Assembly (NCBI RefSeq): GCF_947179165.1
Contig: NC_077242.1
Span: forward strand, 48,493,097-48,557,096
Length of the DNA: 64,000 bases
Direction: 5' to 3'
Source of the DNA: Solanum dulcamara
Taxonomy: Eukaryota > Streptophyta > Magnoliopsida > Solanales > Solanaceae
The notes under the pieces were generated by a model. The model was not told the origin of the DNA. It saw only the letters and a program-made list of their open reading frames with translations, and made no database searches. Made by a program: the position numbers and the translations under genes. How positions within the stretch are numbered: position 1 is the stretch's first letter; every line of letters begins with the position of its first letter. This document shows positions 43,546 to 55,098 of the stretch, piece by piece.

Positions 43546-45846
43546 TGTCACGACCCAAGCCTAGGGCCTAGACGTGACATGGCGAATGAGGAACCCGAAA
43601 GTACCTCAAACAAGCCTCTTAGCATTCTTTTAGCCTTTCATAGATAATAATGATAAATAGACAAGCGAAAATCATAATAATAAATCTTCAACTTACATAT
43701 GTCCAACAATACCTCTAACTATTAGATTTAATGGGGCTAAGACAAGTTCCTAGCTCACCCTCAATCATAATAGAAGAAATGCCATAATAAAATATCTTAA
43801 CATATCATAAGCTAGAAAGACAAAGGAGTATTGTTCCCGGAACATGGGAACTCACCAAAAGTAGTCTTCAATGGAATATCAACTAGCCACGTGGAGGAGA
43901 ACGAGGAGGAGCAGCGATCCCTACATGGTGATATCATGTAGGCAAAAGAGTATGCGTTAGTACTTTGAATGTACTAAGTATGTAAGGATGCATGAACATT
44001 GAGAAAATATTATAACATTTATGTAATATGGAACATAATGTAATACATGCATAATAAATCATATGGATATCCTTTAAAACATTCATTTTGTGGGAAATTA
44101 ACCATAACCGACATTTAAGACCATGCGAGCTATTACATGGAATCCAACATAACCCCCTACGTTGGCCGGGGAGACTACTTGCCAGGTAGAACTCCGTCAA
44201 CTTCATTCATTTCTTTAACTTCAACTTTAAGGGCTATTTATGGATCCATTAGCCTAAGCCTACAAGGGCTCCTATGTTGGCACATAGTTAATGAGACAAG
44301 GGGTTGCTACTAGGATTCCCTTACCGAATCCCACCTCAATGCCTCATTCGGTGCTAAGTCAATCCCACAGAATAGTTTAATACTTCAAAATATTCATAGC
44401 ATATAACTTGAGAATTCAAACATCATATTCGGTAGAATAGCTCATTAAAACATTTGATAATTCAAATATGCAAGAATTGTCCTTATTGCATAAAGAATCC
44501 ATATATCATTTCATCATTCTTTCATTTCATAAGACTCTCTTTTTTATCATAGATATTGCTTTCATAAATATTTATTTGGAGTCAAAGCTTTCAAGTCAAA
44601 CTTTATTAAAAACATAGTAAAAACTAGGTGGGATCAAATCACTTCAACTTGCAAATATGTATGTAAATAAATATACATAAATACTTTAAAATTCATTAAT
44701 GAAAAATCATGATTTAAACAACCCACCATGAATTTCAAGAACCTTTAAATAGATAAATAGAAGAATTACTTGCAAATCATCAATTCATACATATGAAATT
44801 ATGTCGCATCGAAATAGATCAATAATCATTAATTTAACCATAATTCATACTATTAAGTAAAAATAAGAATTACTATAAGAAAATATTACTTGAAATCAAG
44901 AGACTTAATTGAAATAGTTTTTGCACTATATGGATGGAAGAATTCATGGATAAACACCACATAACTTAGAGTAAAGCTTAAAGAAAATAAATATAATTTA
45001 TCATATAATCAAAATAATTTAGACATGAGAGTGGAAGGAATACTCTCATTGAAACCTTACATACCTGGAAACCGAAGCTTTAGTTGGTACCGGAAGACTT
45101 AATGAACACTCTTGAGTCCTAGCTTCTCTCCTTGCCGGAACGTTTTGTATACTACCCGGAATATATGAATCACCGGAATAGTATTTCTTCACTACTAAGA
45201 ACTAAAACTATATTTGAGAATGTGTATAGAGAGAAGAAAGCTTGATGAATAAAATGAGGAAATAAGGTGGGTATTTATAGGTGGGAAAGATGACCTAACA
45301 ATAAATAAAATAATTATAAATAAAAATCTGAAAATTTAGTGGAATATATTGATGTCATGGATGATGTTAAATGGAGGACAATTTATGTCATGAGTGATGT
45401 CAAATGTATCTAGATCTTTCTATGGTAGGTGAAATGAGTTATCTTTGACAGAATACTCTTTTTGGGAGCTGCGTTTGAATAAGATAAATTCCTTATTAGG
45501 ATTTGGTGTCTTCATAAGAATTGTAGATATGGAAGTCTAGTTTCATATCGTTCAAGAATCAACCAATTTGGATAAACCTACAGTGAGATATGATTTTCCT
45601 TCTATAAACACTCATTTCCGTAACAGCATCCTACCTTACAAAGATTAATTTATTTGACCTACTTAACCTCCGAATCTTAAAATATGGTCTTCATAAAAGT
45701 TGTAGGTAATGATCTTGTGGTTACTCAGAAATTTGAATCACTCAATTTGGATATTTCTATGAAACGTTATGACCAAAATACAGAGACTGTATCATGTTTA
45801 GGCAAAAATTGAAACATCGTATACAACGTTTTTAGGGGATATTACA
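43546..45846 (-). mobile_element. Solo gypsy LTR (2.3 kb) with ACCGA duplications
   Basis: TGTCACGACCC at the left and GATATTACA at the right (element orientation TGTAATATCC..GTGACA), flanked by ACCGA on both sides. No internal sequence. It shares CCTAGACGTGAC near its 3' end with the LTRs at 3752 and 11663, and has TTAGTACTTTGAATGTACT near 43957. It sits inside the gypsy element 37897-48013, so it is younger than that element. Confidence 0.92.
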
Positions 45847-45851
45847 ACCGA
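45847..45851. repeat. Target site duplication ACCGA (right)
   Basis: Matches 43541-43545. Confidence 0.9.
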
Positions 45852-46313
45852 CAACCAGGATAAGGGGATGGAATAGTCTGTAATAACTAACCAATGCAAT
45901 CTGTCTGACGTGGTGCCCTTCCATAGGAGCAACTGGTAGGGCTTTAGGGACTACTTCCCTGGATATTAAAAACTCTAGAGGAATTATCGTTGGGTCCTCC
46001 GAGGGGTCAATCTCGATAGAATAACTGAGGCTCTTCCTACTGGATCCTGGAGCCTAAGGTCTTGAATTTACCCTAGGGGCCTTCTTAGCACACCCATTAT
46101 CTGAAGCCAGCCTCTTCATCTCTCTCAAATCTGCCTACCTACAGGAAAAGAGGTCAGACACAATCTTTCCTAGGTTCAAGCTCTATCGCACGATCTAAAA
46201 TAGAAGGAAAGGTAACATCCTAAATGTCCTGTAGCCTCTTATTTATAAATGTGGTGTACAACACACCGATAAACAAGATTCTACTAGACACATCCTGTAG
46301 ACACTCTGAGGAT
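45852..46313 (-). pseudogene. Gypsy leader and gag start remnant
   Basis: Next to the primer site the leader holds a CACCGATAAACAAGATTCTA word (46264-46283), also seen in the leaders at 3672 and 58637. Farther left a broken reverse-strand frame starts near 46105 (MKRLASDNGCAKKA). The main gag domain is missing. Confidence 0.55.
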
Positions 46314-46334
46314 AAACTATTTGATACCACTTTT
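46314..46334 (-). other. tRNA-Met primer-binding site, degenerate
   Basis: Reverse strand AAAGTGGTATCAAATAG directly inside the LTR end; the TGGTATCA core is intact. Confidence 0.75.
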
Positions 46335-48429
46335 GTCATGACCATACCCCGTAGGCCGTGACTGATGCCTGAACTGGACACTCATTTATACACCTGTGAG
46401 ATATATGATCAATCCACAACTAAACATATTATGGAACCTATAAACACCCAAAACCTTATCTGAGAACTGTCTCATAAACATATATATTAGGCAACCTGTC
46501 TCTTGAGGAGTCACAACTATTAATAGGTAACATAGTAGATAAGCCGACGAGTCTGTCATAGCATGTGGAAATGTCCCACTACATATACACACAAACCGAT
46601 AAGGCTGCCACTACGTATGAGAACTTTCCAAAATAAGTCATGCCAACCCAACCAATTAATATCCATACACAACCCACACATGTGTCTATAGACCTCTAAG
46701 AGCATCATCAGTATCATATGGCGGGACAGGTCCCCGCCGTACCTCTAAATAAGCATATATATACATCAAAAAGATCTATACCAAAAGTCTATGCTCAGGG
46801 ACTATGGAGCACTCCAAAATAGTTGAATGGAAATCCTAAGTTGGCGAATCCCTAAAACGAGTATCTGTACCTGTGGGCATGAAACGCAGCCCCCCTGCTC
46901 GAAAGAAAGGGGTCAGTACAAGAAATGTACTGAGTATATAAAACATGAAATACACTAAGAAAGATCATAACTGAAGTAGAGAGTCCAGGAGACAAGTATG
47001 ATAATCAAGAACTCTCTGTACATGTTCTTTACAGAAAAAATTATACATATCATTGTCATATACCGTACGTCCATTATGGGACTCGATGCCATAATCGTCA
47101 TATATATATACCGTATCCATCCCTCTGGAAAGGGACTCAGTGAATAAAGTTGTGTACACATATACTGTACCCCGCCTATCATAGGACTCGGTGCCATAAC
47201 CATATCATTGCATCACTGCATCATTACATCATCATATAGCGTACTCGGCCCCCTAGTGAGGGACTTGGTGGAAAATATAGTAAAATGTGCGTGATAACAT
47301 ACCCGACCCTCTAGTAAGGGACTTGGTGAAAGGTGTAATGATATTATGCAGGAGCAGAGTGAGTTACCATATACATTTAGGTCATCATATGAGACTCAAT
47401 AGATAAGTAAGATAATTAATACTTGAGTATCAGGACGATAGTCATGTTTAGTATTCTTTGAATGTCATCATCAACCATATTAGATAAAACCTTAGGGATC
47501 ATAGACACACATCAATATAATGCGAACAACTTACAAAAGTTAAGGACATTAATCTTTATAGAGTCTTTAAGAATAGGGACTTTCACATACCAACTACTGT
47601 CCAAAGTATAGAAGACTCAAGGGCAGTAGCTCAACTACTTCAAGAGTTTTAACATCCCGAAGTGAATAAGAATCATGAATCATACTCAGAACTTATGAAT
47701 GGAATTACCTAAAGCTCATATCATATATTACTTATATCTAAGAAATGCCAAAAGAAAGAAGGGGTAGCTTTACATACCTTTAGCGCCTATTCGCCACAAT
47801 ACGTATACGATGCCCATTGTGTCTCAGCCTATATTAAGACGTTAAGTACTATAGTTAAGCTATGGAAAAGAATTAAACATACTTTATCGTTAGTAGGTTA
47901 TTTCTAGATAATTGGACAGCACCTCCCCTATATAGCTCACTCCTCTCATATCCCAGCCAGCCATACAACCACCAAGTAGCATCAACAATCACACATTCAA
48001 ATGCTATGTTAAGGCTCTACCACGTGTCTTGGTGGACCCCACTTAGAGGTCTAATTAAGTTTATTAATCATAATTAATCACTAATCCCCACGTAATTTCT
48101 GCCATAAGTTTGTAAGTAGTTGCATCACTTACTTGCCCTTTTCATTTAAAAAGCAGTCCACATATTCTAATTAGGTGCATCACCTACTTGTTCTTTTTAG
48201 GAGGTTAGAAATTAGTCTTACCTTAAGAACCTTTGTGATCCTTTCTCCTTAAGATAAACATGTAATCAAGTAGTTAATTATGTAAGACATCCAAACCAGT
48301 AGCTTAAGCAAGTAGGTCGATTACTATGACAAATTATTTGGCCTCTAACCCTTTTCAAATCCTTCCAAACTTATTTCAAACCATCACTACCCACATAGAA
48401 CTAGTCTATGCAAAATATGAGGCGTTACA
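46335..48429 (-). repeat. 5' LTR of the minus-strand gypsy element
   Basis: Left edge TGTCATGACC; pairs with 37897-40455 up to about 48013 (GTCAGTACAAGAAATGTACTG at 46912-46932; CGGACT/GGGACTTGGTG words). From 48014 the text differs (CCACGTGTCTTGGTGGACCC) and closes as TGTAACGCCTC at 48429. The last 416 bases are therefore either the LTR start after an internal deletion, or a piece of another LTR. Confidence 0.75.
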
Positions 48430-48445
48430 TCCTCCCTTCCTTAGG
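48430..48445 (-). other. Possible polypurine tract
   Basis: Reverse strand CCTAAGGAAGGGAGGA immediately before TGTAACGCC. If real, this LTR also has a second element's 3' end on its right. Confidence 0.5.
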
Positions 48446-49312
48446 ATTATTTTGATAACGTCATGAATAACATGGATCACATGGCAACTTTAGAGGAGCT
48501 TAAAAATGTTCCAATATACAAAAGTATGGGATATAATAATAATATGGGGAAAAAAATATATTACCTCACAAAGAATGTTAGTGTTACTTACCTTAATCAT
48601 TCCAAAATAATGAATAAAAACTCTAAAGTTAATGAAGAACTCTAGATTTCTATGCTTATTCCTTTTGACATGGATTTTCTTGAAAACCTATGTGGAGTAA
48701 AATAACATTAAAAAATCTTTCACATATGTTAGAATAACTTAGAAATATTTAGGGTAGACTTATATCATTATGGGAGGATGATGAGAGGAGAGTCTTCCTA
48801 TGGCACAGAAAAATGAAGAGCCAAATAAACTTTTGAAAAACTCATACTAGATCCTATGTATAAGTTTGGGACTGGCTTGACATTTGGAGAATCCCGAGCT
48901 CTATTGTGCAAGATGGACTTTGCATCATAGGATCCATCATGTCAAACTTCATCAGCATGAACATCATTCCATGTTATCTAATACTTGGGCGAATTCTATA
49001 CTTATTTTCTTTTGGTCGTGACGCGGCCTCTATTGAGTCTAACTTGGGCACGATGATTGTCCTATCAGATCCAAGATATAGAAATTATTTTTCCTCTCAA
49101 CTCTTTTTACTCGTGATGCAACCTTCATTGCATCCAACTTTGGTGCAGTGGTTGTTGGGTCATATGCTTTATCTTGACCAACACTTATAATCTTTGTGGC
49201 TTTGGTGAAATATATATAATTTTCTATACCGAGATTGGATCAATGAATAATTGATTCATCGAAAACAAGACACAAACTTGATGTCGAGAATGACCATACA
49301 TTCTTATCAATA
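48446..49312. other. Unassigned sequence with divergent duplication
   Basis: No gene recognised. A diverged repeat is visible: about 49012-49075 (GTCGTGACGCGGCCTC...) and 49108-49170 (CTCGTGATGCAACCTTC...). Frames here are short and without known motifs. Confidence 0.4.
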
Positions 49313-52114
49313 TGTGACAACCCAAAAACTTGAGTCTTGGTGGAACCTACCATAAACCACTAGTAGGTAAGCCAACATATCTCAAAATGGTGAGTAACTG
49401 GCATATCGGGTAGAAACAACTGAATAACAAGTAATACAAGAATAATTTAAAGAAAAAGTGGAAGATAATGACGGAAGCAGTATATATACAAACCAAAATA
49501 GATATAACCCAAAATTTTATAGTCAAATGTACAAAGCTACTACAAAAGAGTACAAGTCTCAAAAGTGGACCAAAATCAAATATAGACTTGTCTCAAAACT
49601 AAAGACTAGACAAAACATAAACTGAAGGAGACATGTATGATCCAGAATTCCATAAGCTCACCCTCATCTCCAAATTCAACTACAACCAACTCGAAATCAG
49701 TGTTGGTAACTGGTGCTTAGACCAATATCACAAAACAGATACAAAGTGTAGTGTGAATATCAAAATAATACATAGTAGGCATCATAGGTCGACTGAGCTT
49801 GAAAAGTAAAGACAATATAAAAAAGGGGAAAATAATACTACATAGGTCAAATGAACGAAATTCTAATAGAAGAAAGCACACGAGCTTTGAAAAGGACAGA
49901 AATAAAGCTAATAACTAATTATAACCTCACTGGACCCCATAAGCCCAGAACATACACTCGTGCGTAATTTAAAGTAAATAAATCGAACGGACCCCCATAA
50001 GCCCGATGAGTACACGAAAGAACTATAGCTACTAAGAATGAAAATCGATGAATCTAGAGTCAGAGAGTGAATAGCCCAGACCTCGAAGCGCAGATAGAAC
50101 TCTCAAAAGAACTAATAGAACCATGCCGATAGATATTAACTCTGTGGAGTATAAAATGTGACCGAAACTTGAACTGTGAATGAAGATCAAATGACTAGAC
50201 CTTGAATCTATGAAAATAAAAGAGCTACATGACCAGACCTTAAATCTGGGACCATAAGAGTTGGAAACGAAGAATCCCATGTCAAACCATCATCATAAGG
50301 TTATCGTGGATGGACGTCCACTACAAAGTTACCAACGAAGTACTCCAAGCCCGAACCAAAGTCAAACCCTAATGATCGAACAAAGACTCAAATCCCTAAT
50401 GGAGAATCACTGGGGTTGTAATATAAAAGGGGAAATATGGATGAAAGTTCATCGGAGCTAAGTTACCGTATATCTAAGGCATACACTATTAGACTCAAGT
50501 CTACTAAATCAGTCTATAGAAAGCTAAACCGTATGAAGTGGGGTCAGAGAAATTCTAAGGCCTAACAACTCCAAAATGCGAGTCTAAGGAAATAACTAGC
50601 GTACAACTAGGCTAAGGCCAATAATAAGCTCCCAATAAACATAAACAAGAGTAAATGAAGGCCACAAGGTAAGGATGATCACAAAGAGGGAAAACAACAT
50701 GCTAATACACCTGACAACCAGTAATATGATCTAAATCATGATTTATAAATAAAGTAGGCATGATCAACGAACTACCCAATCCTAATTTCAACTAGTAAAA
50801 ATGAATTCACATTCTCGAGCTCAATCTTAAGACCAGGAAGTCGTAGCCTACTTCAATGCATATTGTGCACGCTCTAAAATCACATTTATTGATATTTTCC
50901 CTTTCGAATGGCTTTCAAATGCTACCACACTATCAAAAGCAGAATCACAATCTCAATATGAATATTTTGACACCAAAAACACAATAATTGGAGACAGATC
51001 AAAAATCAGGTCAAAAGCAACAATGTGGGACCTGTACTGTGAATCCTAAAATTGAATCCATCAAAAGTTTCTAATGAGCTCACTAAACTTGTGTTTCAAA
51101 ATGGGACACAATTCAAGGCTCGGAAAGAGGGAAAACAACTCAAGCAAGAATTTCACCAAATTAACATAAAGATAAGAGTTGCGTCGCCCCTTAAAGGAGA
51201 GTTTTACCTCAAATACGGGATCTCCAACAATCCCCGATCACTCCAACACCTAGATATAACAATTCCTGACAATTGGCAACTTAAATCACCCAATTTAGAG
51301 TCTTATATCTCAATGTATTCAACTTTGAAGCTTTCTCCCAAATTTTGATCGCGACTAGTCTTTTAAATAAAAGACCAGTCAAATTAGCCATCGCGAACGT
51401 GGAGGGGAGGCCCCCGATTGCTGATGGGAGCTAGACATACCTTCATAAATGCAGAGGGAGGCCCGAGATCATGTAAGGCAACTTACCTAGCCTCTGTGAA
51501 TGTGGTAAGGTCCTCGCGAATATGGAGACCATGTCCATTGGACTCTATGTATGCAACCTTCTACCCATGAATGCGAAGAGAAAAAGTAGCATGCATCAGC
51601 TGATTCACATAAGCTTTTTTGCCAAAGTTCAAAATCCTCGATGGGGTTCTTGGGATTAATTCGGAACCTCATGCGCATAAATGAACTATGCTACCCTATC
51701 AAACTCGATATTCTAGACTTAATGAAGATGTTGAAACATCCAACCAAAGTCGTCTTGACAAAAAGTAGGTCCCGCCCCCAAACTCCATTTTTATCCAAAA
51801 TCCATAAGTGGATCAAAATGAGCTCGGAAGCCTCAAAATCCGTACGAAAGGTTCTTCTAGACAAAACTTGATGTTTTGGAGCTAACGGAATCATCAAAAT
51901 TACATTCTAAGGAAGTCTTCCTGAACTTTTGACCAAAGTCAACCGTTCAAGTTTCAAAAGCTCCAAAATATAAAAAATTTCACAAAATATATAAAATGAC
52001 CAGGTGATCGAATTGTCAGTCCTAAAAAGTCATAAATGTCTTGGAGTCTCTATAGAACACTCTAAATAACGAAAACAAGGCAATAACAAAGAAATGACCA
52101 AGAGGGTCATCACA
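49313..52114 (-). repeat. 3' LTR, TGTGATGACCC family (2.8 kb)
   Basis: Right edge (element start) TGTGATGACCCTCTTGG, left edge GGTTGTCACA. A PPT-like tract and integrase end lie to its right, so it is the 3' LTR of a minus-strand element. The opening and following text resemble 15780-16740 and 55099-57440. The left flank (CAATA) shows no primer site. Plus-strand frames inside it are chance. Confidence 0.8.
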
Positions 52115-52495
52115 ACATCCACTACTTTTCATCTGCAAAAGAGTCAAGAAGTATCTGAAGGCTCAAAATAAGTTGGGGACCTACTCTTGCATCTCATGCT
52201 CAGTCTCCCAAGTAGCCTCCTTGACTAGACGATGCCTTCAACAGAACTTAATGATAGAAATGACACTAGAGAAACCGTCTGACATCTCTAGCCAAAATAG
52301 CAACTTGCTCTTCTATGAAGGTCAAACGGTCATCCAACTCAACTTAATCATACCAAAGCACATGAGGCTGATCAGAAACATAACAATGAAGCATAGAAAT
52401 GTGGAAGACCAGATGAATAGATAAAAATACTGGAGGTTGGGCCAGCTCATAAGCGACATCACCAACATTCTTTAAAATTTCTAATGACTCTATAT
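52115..52495 (-). pseudogene. Gypsy integrase/chromodomain end and PPT
   Basis: Reverse strand: GAAAAGTAGTGGATGT next to the LTR is PPT-like. Upstream are broken pieces HLVFHISML, VELDDRLTFIEEQVAIL and ARDVRRF, the usual end of chromovirus pol before the chromodomain. A plus-strand LTR inserted at 52495/52496 cuts it. Confidence 0.75.
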
Positions 52496-54560
52496 TGTAA
52501 CACTCCAAAAAATTTTAAGCTAAGACCTGATCCATACTTCATATTCCTATAGGGTCATACCGGGTGATTGTTAATTGTGTGTAGGCGTTAAGGTCAACTC
52601 TTTAGTTTGGGAATATATTTAGAGAGTTTTTAAGGTCACAAGAATCCTCTAGCACAAAGTTGAGTTGAAAGCTTCTTTACTGATTGAGTTTCAATATAAA
52701 ACTTTACATGAGCCAACTTCAAATGATCATATTCCCTAGAATATAAATAATTTGTTTCCCATGACCAATCAAATTAATTGTCTTTGAGTCCTCTTATATA
52801 CTCCACTAAGTTTTCCTTATTTGGAGTTCGGAATAAGAAGTTATGCTCGTTTTAGTGAAGCCCTGTCAGTCAATCAAATTCCCACAGATGGGTTATACAA
52901 CTGGTAGAAGTTTTGACTGATGGTGAAGCCATCCGTGAAAGCTTGCTGCATTTGTTTTCCAAAAACTTCTTGCACGTCTTCTGGGGTTATTTTGGTTCTT
53001 TCCAAAGCTTTTGAACTAACTAGTTTTCCTCTCATAATCATTAATCTAATCATCCAAGTCTCAATAAATTCTCTCAAAACTCACCTAGGGTCCCTTTTCT
53101 CCATCAAGAACCCTAAATATTTCAAGTCAAAAAAATTCAAGAATCAAGAATAGCCTTCCATTCAAGTTCTTTCCCAAGAAAGCTAGTGTTCTTTCTTAGG
53201 CTAAAAGGAAATCAAGTCTCCGCCAAAGTTTTCTGTCCAATAGTTTCATAATCAGGTATGTAAGGCTATCATAACGTTGGACTAAGTTTGTCCTCGTGCC
53301 TTACATCTTCATACAGTCAAGTAAAGTTGAGTTTTGAGTTTCAATTTTGATAAAGTAAATTCTTGAGTTATATATGTAAATTCTATTGAGTTCTTGTATA
53401 TATCTAAATATAATTTGATCATTTTCATGAGTTGAGTTCTTGAGATTTATATTTATGTCTACATCCATATGAACCCTAATTGAGTTTTTGCATTAAATAT
53501 TTTATGCATTGGTTGAGCTTATAGTATGGTATATTTTCATCTTTAAATGAGAAAGATTTTGAGCATGAGTTAAGTTAAGTTTGAGAAGCCTCTTAATTAT
53601 TATTTTGAGTATGAGTATTCTGAGCATAAATGAGTTGAGTATTATTACACTTAAACATCTATTTTGACATTGAGTTGAGAAGTTAAAATATATTTTTACA
53701 TGCATTATTGTGTTGAGATTATATCTATATTAAAGAGAAGAGATGAGTTGAGAAAAGTCGAGTTTTACGCTAAGTCCAAAAGAGACTTAAATGACTTAAT
53801 TGAGTAAATACACTCACTTAAGATATGAGAAGAGTAATGATATTTTTGGGAACAGTATCAAGCACTGATTTGGGTATGAATTTATATAACTCCAACTCCA
53901 TAACCTCCACCGCCAGCGTAGATAAAATCATTCCATTCATTTGGGCAACTCCTCATAGTCCCAAAAGAAGAGGACTTTTAGATGGATCTATAGTTGAGTA
54001 TTTTCTTATGCCTTGGCAAGGTATTGGATGACTCTGGAAATGTGGGCAGAACGTTGTATCATCACAAGGCTCATAGTGATGGTTTTCAGTTAGAGAAACT
54101 CCCTAAGAGTACAATATTATGTTTTTATATACTGAGTTTCATTTAAATATTTGTATTTTTGTAAAGCATTATCTATTTTATATATTGCATGCTTTATTGA
54201 GTTCAGTTTATTGAGTATTCATTCCATTGAGTTGAGTTAAGTTGAGTATTCTTGAGTAAGTTTCTTTTCAGCTATTTTATATACCACACATTCCATGTAC
54301 TGACGTCATTTGATGCTGCATCATTTTATGATGCAGATTTAGGTACTCATGCTCGCAGACACTTCAGTAAGATCTATTTCCATCATAAATTGACGATAAC
54401 TTCTTGCTTTCAGAGGGCTCCAAATTAGTTAGTTCAATTTATTTGATTTTAAGTCAAGTAGATGTAGGTTTTGTCTCGACACACATCTCAATTTAGCAGA
54501 GGCTTCATAGATAGTCAAAGTTAGTGAGTCAGTTAAGTTTTTTTGTATTCAGAAGTTTTA
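52496..54560 (+). repeat. Plus-strand gypsy LTR
   Basis: Opens TGTAACACTCC. TATA-like CTTATATACTCC near 52793. Repetitive GAGTTGAG text (53340-53800) as in the 11663-14770 LTR. TTCCATGTACTGACG box at 54291-54305 and the CTGCATCA/TGATGCAG stem at 54316-54336. It fades into an ATT microsatellite without a CA end or primer site, so the 3' part is lost. Confidence 0.75.
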
Positions 54561-54565
54561 AATAT

Positions 54566-54633
54566 TTATTATTATTATTATTATTATTTTGAATTCGATA
54601 ATTTTTGAAAAAACATTTCAATATATTGATTTA

Positions 54634-54666
<33 letters not shown>

Positions 54667-54677
54667 CATTATTATCA

Positions 54678-54708
<31 letters not shown>

Positions 54709-54735
54709 TATTTTCATTATCATTATCATCATTAA
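54566..54735. repeat. ATT trinucleotide microsatellite
   Basis: Long TTA/ATT runs (54566-54588 and about 54630-54733), with ATC interruptions in the second. Confidence 0.95.
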
Positions 54736-54799
54736 AATTTTATTGGATTAAAATTCATAAATTAATTTAGACTATATTAAATTTAAGAAAATATCCAAA

Positions 54800-55098
54800 T
54801 AATATGGCAATTCAAGTCAAATATATGATTCAGTAAAATCATACCACGTGTCAAAATTATGTGGTAATCTAAGTCAAATTAAATGAACTACTATAATCAT
54901 GCCATGTGTCAAAGCTATGTGACAATTTCAGTCAAACTAAATGAGTCACTACAATTATGCCACATATCAAAATTATGTGGAAATTTAAGTCAAATTAAAT
55001 AAGCCACTATAATCCACGTGTCAGAGTTATGTGGCAATCCAAGTTAAATTAAATGAGCCACTATGATCATGCCACTATGATCATGCCACATGTGCATG
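54800..55098. repeat. 58 bp minisatellite
   Basis: At least four diverged units start near 54844, 54902, 54960 and 55014 (CCACGTGTCAAAATTATGTGG-type core), spaced 58, 58 and about 54 bases. Each core can pair CCAC with GTGG. A 14 bp sub-repeat (TATGATCATGCCAC) ends the array beside the next LTR. Confidence 0.9.

Noticed and set aside
48463..48645. 60-codon plus-strand frame as a gene
   Set aside because: No domain, AT/Asn-rich, within repeat-flanked DNA of unknown origin.
51052..51348. 98-codon plus-strand frame
   Set aside because: Lies inside and antisense to the 49313-52114 LTR; no domain seen.
54800..55098. CRISPR-like array
   Set aside because: Units are diverged, contiguous and without unique spacers; eukaryotic context. 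It is a minisatellite.
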